Positions 31,686 through 37,499 of a stretch of DNA of 37,499 bases are shown here, one piece after another. Source of the DNA: CAZMGD01 sp964565705. Its GTDB lineage: Bacteria > Actinomycetota > Acidimicrobiia > Acidimicrobiales > Ilumatobacteraceae. The position numbers and the translations under genes were made by a program. Every line of letters starts with the position of its first letter. The stretch's first letter is position 1. Location of the stretch: NCBI GenBank assembly GCA_964565705.1, contig CAZMGD010000033.1, positions 1-37,499 of the forward strand. The letters run 5' to 3'. Below the pieces are notes generated by a model. It saw only the letters and a list, made by a program, of their open reading frames with translations. It was not told the origin of the DNA and made no database searches.

Positions 31686-32483
31686 ATGACGACATCGACC
31701 TTCCTCGCCGCCTCAGCTCCCTGGACCGCCGGCCCTCGCCCCGCCCGAGGCCGGCGGCTTGGCGAGGTCGAGCGGTTGAACCGTGAGTGGCGTCTGCTCG
31801 ACGGGGATCCGTCGGCGCTCTCCCGTGCCCGCTCCTGGGGGCTGACCCGGGATCGAGCGCTCGACCGGCTCGACGCACTGCTCGCCCGAGCGGGCTACGG
31901 CACCGCGCCCGATGACGAGATCGGCGACCGGGTGCTCGCCAGCCTGGTGCTGCTGGCCCGCGGCGACGACCTCGCCGCCCGGATCGTGCTGCAACGGATC
32001 CTCCCCGGTCTGGTGCGCATCGCGATGCGCCGCGGGCGCATCGTGGCCGGGGGTCCCGTGGCTGCGTTCGGTGATCTGGCGTCGGTCGCGTGGGAGGTGA
32101 TCCGCGGCTACCCGATCGAACGGCGCTCGCAGCGCGTCGCCGCCAACCTGCTGCGCGACATCGAGTACCAGACGTTCGTCCGTTCTCGCCGCCGGCGGTC
32201 GCGGGAGGTGTACGTGCCCGACGTCGAGGTCGAGCTCGGCGAGGAGCACGGCGTCGAGGATGACCTCGATCCGGGTGCTCGCATGGAGTGGGGCCAGCTG
32301 CTGGACTGGGCCACGAGGCGGGGTGTCGCCGCCGTCCACCTCGACTTGTTGCGCCGGCTCGCGGCCGGTGGTTCGTCGAGCGAGATCGCTCAGGCGCTGC
32401 GCTGCACCGATCGGACGATCCGCAATCGCCGGCAGGTGGCGATCGACGAGGTGCGCCGCGCCTACGCGGAGGTCGCCGCGTGA
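31686..32483 (+). CDS. sigma-factor-like / HTH regulatory protein
   Basis: A 265-residue protein not matching a named family with certainty. The layout resembles sigma-70: a helical central part (LARGDDLAARIVLQRILPGLVRIAMRR, then FGDLASVAWEVIRGYPIERRSQRVAANLLRDIEYQTFVRSRRRR, about 90-175) like region 2, an acidic linker, then a region 4-like helix-turn-helix (LDLLRRLAAGGSSSEIAQALRCTDRTIRNRRQVAIDEVRRAY, about 220-260). It diverges from the eccC gene, so it may control that operon; this is inference. Its last 22 bases overlap the end of the convergent crotonase gene. Confidence 0.7.
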   Translation: MTTSTFLAASAPWTAGPRPARGRRLGEVERLNREWRLLDGDPSALSRARSWGLTRDRALDRLDALLARAGYGTAPDDEIGDRVLASLVLLARGDDLAARIVLQRILPGLVRIAMRRGRIVAGGPVAAFGDLASVAWEVIRGYPIERRSQRVAANLLRDIEYQTFVRSRRRRSREVYVPDVEVELGEEHGVEDDLDPGARMEWGQLLDWATRRGVAAVHLDLLRRLAAGGSSSEIAQALRCTDRTIRNRRQVAIDEVRRAYAEVAA

Positions 32484-33250
32484 ACGCCGAACTCGGGTGG
32501 GCGCTTGGCGAGGAACGCGGTGAACCCTTCCTGCGCGTCGGGGGTCGTCGCCGCGGCGGCCATCGCCGCGATCGCCGACTCGTACGCGGCGGGTTGGGGG
32601 AGTCCCATCTGCGCGTAGAGCTCGCGCTTGCCGGCTGCCTTCGACGCCGCTGACCCGCGGGTGGCCCGCCGGAGGAGGTCGGCGGTCGCCGCGATCAGCT
32701 GGTCGTCCGGCACGGCGCGGTTCACCAGGCCCCAGTCGGCGGCCGTCGTGGCGTCGATCGCGTCGCCCGTGAAGGCCATCTCGACCGCCCGCTTGCGGCC
32801 GATGTTGCGGGCGATCGCCACCGACGGCGTGTGGCAGAACAACCCACCCTTGCCGCCGGGCAGCGCGAACGCCGCGCTCTCGGCTGCGACGGCGAGGTCG
32901 CAGGTCGCGACCAGCTGGCACCCGGCCGCGGTGGCCAGCGCGTGCACTCGGGCGACGACGACCTGGGGCACGGACTGGATCGTGTCCATCATCCGGGTGC
33001 AGACGCGGAACAGGTGCTCGGCGCCGGCCTCGTCGATGTCGACCATGTCGCCGAAGTGGTGACCGGCGGAGAACGCCGGGCCGTCAGCGGCCAGGATCAC
33101 CCCGGTCGCGTCGGTCTCGCCGGCAGCGACGAACGCGTCGGTCAGCGCCGCGATCATCGGCAGCGAGAGCGCGTTGCGCTGCGCGGGCCGGGCGAGGGTG
33201 ATCGTGACCACGGCACCGTCGTGCTCGGACCTGATGTACTGCTCGGTCAT
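32462..33250 (-). CDS. enoyl-CoA hydratase/isomerase family protein (ECHDC3-like)
   Basis: A 262-residue crotonase-fold protein. CoA/oxyanion features are ARPAQRNALSLPM, ADGPAFSAGHHFGDM and ALATAAGCQLVATCDLAVAA. In classical hydratases the last motif has GGGCEL and a second Glu follows about 20 residues later. Here these read AAGCQL and GLFCHTPSV, so both catalytic glutamates are missing, as in ECHDC3-type members. The reaction is therefore not certain. A strong ribosome-binding site, GAGGAGGT, precedes ATG 33250. It is divergent from the crotonase at 33331 and ends inside the tail of the sigma-like gene. Confidence 0.88.
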   Translation of the reverse strand: MTEQYIRSEHDGAVVTITLARPAQRNALSLPMIAALTDAFVAAGETDATGVILAADGPAFSAGHHFGDMVDIDEAGAEHLFRVCTRMMDTIQSVPQVVVARVHALATAAGCQLVATCDLAVAAESAAFALPGGKGGLFCHTPSVAIARNIGRKRAVEMAFTGDAIDATTAADWGLVNRAVPDDQLIAATADLLRRATRGSAASKAAGKRELYAQMGLPQPAAYESAIAAMAAAATTPDAQEGFTAFLAKRPPEFGVHAATSA

Positions 33251-33330
33251 CTCGACCTCCTCGCTCGCGCTGCGTCGAGCGTACGTCGCCGGATGCGAGC
33301 GACGTCTGCCGGGCGCGCCAGCCTGTGACG

Positions 33331-34170
33331 ATGAGCGAGCGCAGCGAGCGAACCGACGTCACCTATCGCACCCTCCTCTTCGAGGTCGACGACGGCGTCG
33401 CGACGATCACGCTGAACCGTCCGGCGCAGCGCAACGCGTTCGGTGACGGGATGGGCGATGAGCTGTCCGACGCCTATCGCCGCTGCGACACCGACGACAG
33501 GGTGCGCGCTGTCGTGGTGACGGGCACGCCGCCGGCGTTCTGCGCAGGCGCCGACCTCGGCTCGGGCGGCGACACGTTCAAGGCGCCCGACCGGTCCACG
33601 TTCAGCGCGGCGGCGCTCGAGGTGCCGGCATGGCAGGTGCGCAAACCGGTGATCGCCGCTGTCAACGGCCACGCGATCGGGCTCGGGTTCACGATCACGC
33701 TGCAGTGCGACATCCGCCTCTTCGCCGCCGACGCCAAGTACGGCATCGTCCAGGCCCGGCGGGGCGTGATGGGCGACGCCTACTCGCACTGGACGCTGCC
33801 GCGCATCGCCGGCCTCGCGTCCGCCGCCGAGATCCTGCTCACCGGGCGGATGTTCGACGGGCGAGAGGCCAAGGAACTCGGCGTCTGCAGCCGCGTGCTG
33901 CCCAACGACGAGGTGCTGCCGGCCGCGCTGGAACTAGCCCGCGACATCGCGACGAACGTCGCGCCGATGTCGGCGGCGCTCAGCAAGCGGTTGCTGTGGG
34001 CGTCGTTCGACCTGGGCCCCGACGCGGTCGAGCGCGCCGAGACGGCGATGCACCACGTGATCATGGGCCGCCCGGACGCGCGCGAAGGCGTGCTCGCGTT
34101 CCTCGAACGGCGCGACCCACAGTGGTCGGGCAGCGTCAGCCAGGAGTGGCCCGACGACCTCGGGCTGTAG
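33331..34170 (+). CDS. enoyl-CoA hydratase/isomerase family protein
   Basis: A 279-residue crotonase-fold protein, with VATITLNRPAQRNAFGDGMGDEL, TGTPPAFCAGADLGSGG and AAVNGHAIGLGFTITLQCDIRLFA. The first catalytic Glu position is Thr (GLGFTI), and the second region reads ARRGVMGDAYSHWTL, so hydratase activity is doubtful. Isomerase-like or other acyl-CoA chemistry is possible. ATG 33331 is chosen; GTG six bases upstream is an alternative. The first codons (MSERSER) are built from the repeat AGCGAGCGCAGCGAGCG. No Shine-Dalgarno site is seen. Confidence 0.88.
   Translation: MSERSERTDVTYRTLLFEVDDGVATITLNRPAQRNAFGDGMGDELSDAYRRCDTDDRVRAVVVTGTPPAFCAGADLGSGGDTFKAPDRSTFSAAALEVPAWQVRKPVIAAVNGHAIGLGFTITLQCDIRLFAADAKYGIVQARRGVMGDAYSHWTLPRIAGLASAAEILLTGRMFDGREAKELGVCSRVLPNDEVLPAALELARDIATNVAPMSAALSKRLLWASFDLGPDAVERAETAMHHVIMGRPDAREGVLAFLERRDPQWSGSVSQEWPDDLGL
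33333..33353 (+). repeat. GAGCGAGCG-CA-GCGAGCG start-codon-associated repeat
   Basis: The bases just after ATG 33331 contain GAGCGAGCGCAGCGAGCGAA, two GCGAGCG copies separated by CA and also self-complementary in part. Motifs of this kind are known to recur at actinobacterial gene starts. Here it encodes the first residues SERSER. A related stretch (CTCGCTCGCGCTGCG) lies at the divergent neighbour's 5' side. Confidence 0.45.
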
Positions 34171-34177
34171 CCCTCCG

Positions 34178-34218
34178 TGGGCGCGGTGCGCACGCTCTGA
34201 CCTGTCACATCGCGCCCA
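34178..34218. terminator. hairpin between convergent crotonase and LLM genes
   Basis: TGGGCGCG at 34178-34185 pairs with CGCGCCCA at 34211-34218, extended by three more pairs including one G-T, around a loop of about 19 bases. It occupies the 53-base gap between convergent stops and could end transcripts from both sides. It has no T-tract. Confidence 0.35.
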
Positions 34219-34223
34219 TGCAC

Positions 34224-35252
34224 TCAGCGGGTCGAGGCCTCGCGGAGCGCGACGACGAACTCGGCGATCAGCTCGTCGGACGGTTCGTAGAACGGGAAGT
34301 ACGCGCAGACGCGATCGGCGACGTCGCCGTAGCGGCGGACGATCTCTTCGGCGCAGTACCGCGGCGTGCCGTGGACGGCGATGGTCGCCACCATCTCGTC
34401 GGTGATGAGGCCCGACATCTCGGTCCACTGACCGAGCTTGGACAGGCGGTTCAGCTCCGGCTGCAGCTCCCCCCAGCCCTCGACCTCGAGCACCGGCCGG
34501 TATGCGGGTGTGGAGCCGTAGAACGCGAGGAGGTTCTTGACGCCGAGCGCTCGCTCCAGCTCCTCGTCGGTGCGCCCGAGGCCGACGATGACCTCGGCGG
34601 TGATCTCGTAGTCGTCGATCGAGCGGCCGGCCGTGCCGAGCCCGCGCTGGATGGCGGGCATCGTGCGCTCGCGCATGTGGCGCTCGCTGTTGAACGGCAT
34701 GACCAGCACGCCGTCGGCGACCTCGGCCGCCATCTCGTTCATCCTCGGCCCGAGCGCACCGACGAGGATCTTGGGTGCGCCGTACGGGTTCGGGCCCGGA
34801 TCGAACGCCGGCGTCATCAGCGTGTGGCGCGTGTACTCCCCGCGGAAGTCGAGCCTCGTCCGCTCGTTCCAGGCCGTGAAGATCGCCTTGATCGCCAGCA
34901 CCCACTCCCGCATGTGCGCCACCGGCTTGCCCCAGGTCGAACCGAAGCGCTTCTCGACGTGGGGTTGGATCTGCGAGCCGAGGCCGAGGCGGAAGCGGCC
35001 CTCCGACAGCAGCTGGAGGTCGTTGGCAGTCGTCGCCAGCGTCATCGGGCTGCGCGGGAACGCGATCGCCAGGTTGGTGAACAGGTCGAGCGAGCACACC
35101 GGCGCCGCGGCCGCGATGGGCAGGAACAGGTCGTGCGCGTTGTCGAACGTGAACGCGCCGTCGACGCCCATCGCCTCCAGTTCGCGGGCACGTTCGGCTG
35201 CACCGGCGACGGAGTAGGTGAGCGTGAGATCGAGTTGCAGGCGACCGGACAT
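34224..35252 (-). CDS. LLM-class F420-dependent oxidoreductase
   Basis: A 342-residue luciferase-like monooxygenase-fold protein. Conserved parts are AMGVDGAFTFDNAHDLFLPIAAAA (about 27-50), SEGRFRLGLGSQIQPHVEKRFGSTWGKP (about 84-110), KILVGALGPRMNEMAAEVADGVLVMPFN (about 160-187) and GTPRYCAEEIVRRYG near the end. Actinobacterial members of this class usually use coenzyme F420, often with mycobacteria-type substrates that are unknown. ATG 35252 is chosen; ATG 35264 is also possible. It is convergent with the crotonase and divergent from the META-domain gene. Confidence 0.88.
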   Translation of the reverse strand: MSGRLQLDLTLTYSVAGAAERARELEAMGVDGAFTFDNAHDLFLPIAAAAPVCSLDLFTNLAIAFPRSPMTLATTANDLQLLSEGRFRLGLGSQIQPHVEKRFGSTWGKPVAHMREWVLAIKAIFTAWNERTRLDFRGEYTRHTLMTPAFDPGPNPYGAPKILVGALGPRMNEMAAEVADGVLVMPFNSERHMRERTMPAIQRGLGTAGRSIDDYEITAEVIVGLGRTDEELERALGVKNLLAFYGSTPAYRPVLEVEGWGELQPELNRLSKLGQWTEMSGLITDEMVATIAVHGTPRYCAEEIVRRYGDVADRVCAYFPFYEPSDELIAEFVVALREASTR

Positions 35253-35280
35253 GGCGCACAGCATGGCGAGCGGCCGGCGC

Positions 35281-35292
35281 TACGTTCGAAGC
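35281..35292 (+). promoter_or_regulatory. putative leaderless promoter of the META-domain gene
   Basis: TACGTT at 35281-35286 fits TANNNT and is followed by six bases (CGAAGC) and GTG 35293. The spacing matches that seen before truA, which supports GTG 35293 as the start and a leaderless transcript. Confidence 0.5.
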
Positions 35293-35526
35293 GTGACGGA
35301 CGAGCGGCGGGCCATCGTGGGCGTGTGGAACCTGGAGTCGATCGACGGTGAGCGTGTCGAGGGGCCGCCGCGGCCGCCGCACGAGGAGTTCGGTGCCGAC
35401 GGCCGCGTGTCGGGCACCGGCGGGGTCAACCGCATCATCGGCAGCTACGAGCTCGACGGCGACACACTGACGTTGCGCAGCGCGGACCACGTGCTCGCGC
35501 TCGCGCGGGCCAGGGCCGCGGACTGA
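35293..35526 (+). CDS. short META/HslJ-like protein
   Basis: A 77-residue protein that matches the first two thirds of META domains. It shows IVGVWNLESIDGERV, EEFGADGRVSGTGGVNRIIGSYELDGDTLTLRSA. Typical META domains run about 100 residues and continue with a segment around T-x-MAC that is absent here, the frame ending ARARAAD-stop. It could be a truncated gene or a natural short form. It has no signal peptide, while HslJ-type proteins are usually exported. Its TGA directly abuts the TCA (stop) of the convergent SnoaL-like gene. Confidence 0.7.
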   Translation: MTDERRAIVGVWNLESIDGERVEGPPRPPHEEFGADGRVSGTGGVNRIIGSYELDGDTLTLRSADHVLALARARAAD

Positions 35527-35988
35527 TCAGCCGAACAGCTCCCAGCTCGGGTCGGTCCGATCGCGGCTCGCGCCTGGCGCGCCACTGAAGTCGGACACGA
35601 AGCGGCGGGCGACGATCGCCCATCTGCCGTCGCGCTGCTCCCATCGGTCGAGGTAGCGGCCACGGTCGACGAGGTCATCGCCCTGGCGCGGGCGGAGTGC
35701 CACGGTCACATAGGCCTCGGAAACGGCCGTGTCGCCGTCGACCTCGATCAGGACGTTCGTGATCTGATGGCTGTGCGTCGAGAACCCCTGCTCGTGCACG
35801 ACCCACACCCACTCGACGAACCCGTCGCCCGTGCCCTGGTAGATGTCCGCGCCGTAGTCGGCGCTGCCGCCCTCGTGCCAGCACTGCAGCGCCAGGCCCT
35901 TGTCGAAGCGGTCGAGGGCGCGGCAGTAGCGGTACAGCTGCTCGGTGATCGCCTGCTTGGAGAGCAGGTCGGCGATGTCGGCTTCCAT
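35527..35988 (-). CDS. SnoaL-like / nuclear transport factor 2-fold protein
   Basis: A 153-residue single-domain protein of the SnoaL_4 type. It opens with DLLSKQAITEQLYRYCRALDRFDKGLALQCWHEGGSADYG and continues with SHQITNVLIEVDGDTAVSEAYVTVALR and RGRYLDRWEQRDGRWAIVARRFVSDF, the usual cone-shaped fold. Relatives are found in steroid and aromatic metabolism and as dehydratases or isomerases. Its specific reaction is unknown. A TACGGT hexamer lies eight bases before the ATG, so it may be leaderless. Confidence 0.85.
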   Translation of the reverse strand: MEADIADLLSKQAITEQLYRYCRALDRFDKGLALQCWHEGGSADYGADIYQGTGDGFVEWVWVVHEQGFSTHSHQITNVLIEVDGDTAVSEAYVTVALRPRQGDDLVDRGRYLDRWEQRDGRWAIVARRFVSDFSGAPGASRDRTDPSWELFG

Positions 35989-35996
35989 GTGACGGG

Positions 35997-36002
35997 ACCG
36001 TA
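35997..36002 (-). promoter_or_regulatory. putative -10 element of the SnoaL-like gene
   Basis: On the minus strand TACGGT (36002 to 35997) is followed by CCCGTCAC and then ATG 35988. This fits TANNNT with an 8-base spacer, close to the pattern at truA, moxR and the META gene. No Shine-Dalgarno site is seen. Confidence 0.35.
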
Positions 36003-36051
36003 CTCACACGACACGGTGCATCCAGACCGTGGGCGCGGCGTCTGAGATCCC

Positions 36052-37422
36052 ATGATCGAAGTGACCGCCCGGGTGGCCAACCCTCCCGCCGGCGTCGTCG
36101 TGCGGCGACCGACGCGTGGCCTGCGATCGGTACGCGCCGCCTCGAAGCATCCGCGGCTGATGCCCTACCGACGGTTGATGGCCGCGGTCCTGTTGCTCGA
36201 CACGGCGCTGGCCGCCGTGCAGCTGCGCGCTGGCTCGTGGCAGATCTCCGACGGGAGTGCCCTGTCCGCGCTGTCGACCATGACCCTGGTGAACCTCACC
36301 GTGGCGGTGCTCGTGAGGAACCAGTCGTTCCTCAACCTGCTGTACGGACTCGCCGGGCGCGGGTCGCCGTCGTGGCCGTTGTGGGTGCGCTGGTCCGTGT
36401 CCAAGGTGCACCACGTCGGCGGGTTGCACGTCGGGTGCGCAGTTGCCGGGACCGCATCACTCTGCGGGTTCACCGGAGTGGCGATCCTGACCGCGACGCG
36501 CTACCCGGGCAGCGTGAGCGACCTCACCATGGGGCTGTGCCTGGCGCTGGTCGGATTGCTCGTCGTACTCACCGTGTGCGCCACGTCGCCGGTCCGCACG
36601 CGTGCCCACAACGTGTTCGAGACCACCCACCGGTGGTGCGGGTGGACGTCGATCGTCGTGTTCTGGGCCCTGACCGTGCACCTCGCGGTCGAAGGCCGCG
36701 GACGCACCCACGCGGCCGTCGCCGTGCTCACCGACTGGCACCTGTACGTGCTGGCGTTGCTCACGGCGAGCGTCGCATGGCCGTGGCTGCGGTTGCGGCG
36801 GGTGCCGGTCACGGTCGTACGGCCGTCGTCGCACGCGGTCATCGTCCACCTCGACTACGGGGTGCGGCCGGACTTCGCCTCGGGCGTCGGCATCAGCCGC
36901 AGCCCACTGCGCGAGTGGCACGCCTTCGCGACCGTCACCACCCCTGGCAAGCCCGGCTATCGGCTCCTGATCTCGCGCGCCGGCGACTGGACCGGGCGCT
37001 TCATCGACGACCCACCGTCGCACGTCTGGGTGCGGGGCATCCCCGTCTCCGCACCGATGGCGAAGGTGGCATCGATGTACCGGCGCGCTGTCTACCTCGT
37101 CACCGGCAGCGGCATCGGGCCCTGCCTCGGCCAGATCCTCGCCGACCGGATCCCGGCGCGGCTGGTCTGGTCGACCCGCGATCCCCGGGCCACCTACGGC
37201 GACGCGCTCGTCGACGAAGTCACCGCGATCCAGCCCGACGCCGTGATCTGGGACACGACGAGCCAGGGCAAGCCGGATCTGCTGCAGCTCGCCCTCAGCA
37301 CCTACGCTGACTTCGGAGCCGAAGCGGTGTTCATCGTCAGCAACAAGGCGACGACGCTTCGCCTCGTTCACGAGCTCGAGCGTCGAGGGATCCCGGCATT
37401 CGGTCCGATCTGGGACTCCTGA
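36052..37422 (+). CDS. membrane protein with C-terminal reductase-like nucleotide-binding domain
   Basis: A 456-residue protein. Residues about 40-265 contain five or six membrane segments with paired histidines (SKVHHVGGLHVGCAVAGT and FETTHRWCGWTSIVVFWALTVHLAVEG), reminiscent of ferric-reductase-like haem-binding cores. Residues about 270-456 look like a ferredoxin-reductase-type module: a beta-barrel part, then YLVTGSGIGPCLGQILADRIPARLVWSTRDP, a GxGxxP nucleotide-binding loop. The layout resembles fungal TmpA-type proteins and their bacterial relatives, but I am not certain. A weak TGAGATCC precedes the ATG. It may move electrons across the membrane; substrate unknown. Confidence 0.72.
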   Translation: MIEVTARVANPPAGVVVRRPTRGLRSVRAASKHPRLMPYRRLMAAVLLLDTALAAVQLRAGSWQISDGSALSALSTMTLVNLTVAVLVRNQSFLNLLYGLAGRGSPSWPLWVRWSVSKVHHVGGLHVGCAVAGTASLCGFTGVAILTATRYPGSVSDLTMGLCLALVGLLVVLTVCATSPVRTRAHNVFETTHRWCGWTSIVVFWALTVHLAVEGRGRTHAAVAVLTDWHLYVLALLTASVAWPWLRLRRVPVTVVRPSSHAVIVHLDYGVRPDFASGVGISRSPLREWHAFATVTTPGKPGYRLLISRAGDWTGRFIDDPPSHVWVRGIPVSAPMAKVASMYRRAVYLVTGSGIGPCLGQILADRIPARLVWSTRDPRATYGDALVDEVTAIQPDAVIWDTTSQGKPDLLQLALSTYADFGAEAVFIVSNKATTLRLVHELERRGIPAFGPIWDS

Positions 37423-37432
37423 CGACGTCGGC

Positions 37433-37499
37433 TCAGTCGGTCGGTGGTGGTGCTCGGTAGCCGTGGTGGTGTTGGCGGTTGTGGGTGCTGCAGCGGAGG
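37433..37499 (-). CDS. C-terminal end of a possible HNH endonuclease (5' end outside window)
   Basis: The minus strand is open from the right edge to TGA at 37435-37433. The 21 visible codons end LRCSTHNRQHHHGYRAPPPTD. The C-x-x-HNR pattern followed by a short basic/His-rich tail is typical of the ends of HNH nuclease domains, including the DUF222-HNH proteins common in actinobacteria. Too little is present for certainty. It is convergent with the membrane protein gene, 10 bases away. Confidence 0.5.
   Translation of the reverse strand, partial: LRCSTHNRQHHHGYRAPPPTD

Noticed and set aside
31713..32921. 402-codon minus-strand frame opposite the sigma-like gene
   Set aside because: It is antisense to the sigma-like gene and overlaps the crotonase in another frame; Arg-rich with no domain.
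1..37499. tRNA genes, insertion sequences, prophage or attachment sites
   Set aside because: No cloverleaf-like sequence, transposase, integrase or terminal repeat was recognised on either strand; a computed search could still find a short RNA.

Overview
The window is a high-GC (roughly 70%) bacterial chromosome segment, most likely from an actinobacterium and probably of the Acidimicrobiia/Ilumatobacter type. This rests on the rpsD-rpoA-rplQ-truA order, many GTG starts with 4-base GTGA overlaps, leaderless-type promoters, a GerMN lipoprotein paired with a two-component system, an F420-type LLM oxidoreductase, several crotonases and EccC-type FtsK/SpoIIIE ATPases. The lineage is inferred from gene content, not from a search. 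I found no tRNA, rRNA, CRISPR array, insertion sequence or prophage.

Layout. 1-2753: end of a ribosomal protein operon (S4, RNA polymerase alpha, L17) followed by truA, closed by a hairpin and a 14-base tandem repeat. 2862-6030: a STAS-like protein, an OmpR-type response regulator, and on the opposite strand a histidine kinase with a GerMN lipoprotein. 6102-19631: a surface/secretion-like region. An EccC-like protein with three degenerate P-loops and a coupled unknown protein diverge from a 1491-residue membrane-anchored protein with about eleven cadherin/Ig-like repeats. That gene converges, 3 bases apart, on a MoxR - DUF58 - transglutaminase-like operon whose transglutaminase domain has lost all three catalytic residues. 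19695-21829: rlmB and a fused ispDF. 21837-24164: a Crp/Fnr regulator and an ABC-2 exporter pair. 24190-27445: a complete glycine betaine/choline-type (OpuC/ProU-like) ABC importer. 27456-31511: a second EccC, with membrane segments and one intact ATPase site, divergent from a sigma-factor-like gene at 31686. 32462-35988: two enoyl-CoA hydratase/isomerase family genes, an LLM oxidoreductase, a short META-domain protein and a SnoaL-like protein. 36052-37422: a membrane protein with a reductase-like NAD-binding tail. The right edge carries the end of a possible HNH endonuclease.

How it may work together. The two EccC paralogues, the large repeat protein and the MoxR/DUF58/transglutaminase-like set could form a type VII secretion-like or cell-surface assembly system. 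One EccC keeps the motor site and membrane anchor. The other looks like a soluble pseudo-ATPase, and the transglutaminase domain looks like a binding scaffold. No WXG100 substrate, EccB, EccD or mycosin is visible here, so the system is incomplete in this window and this interpretation is inference.

Regulation. Four starts (truA, moxR, the META gene, the SnoaL gene) lie 6-8 bases after a TANNNT hexamer, consistent with leaderless transcripts. The sigma-like gene and the second eccC share an upstream region holding a perfect 10-base inverted repeat.
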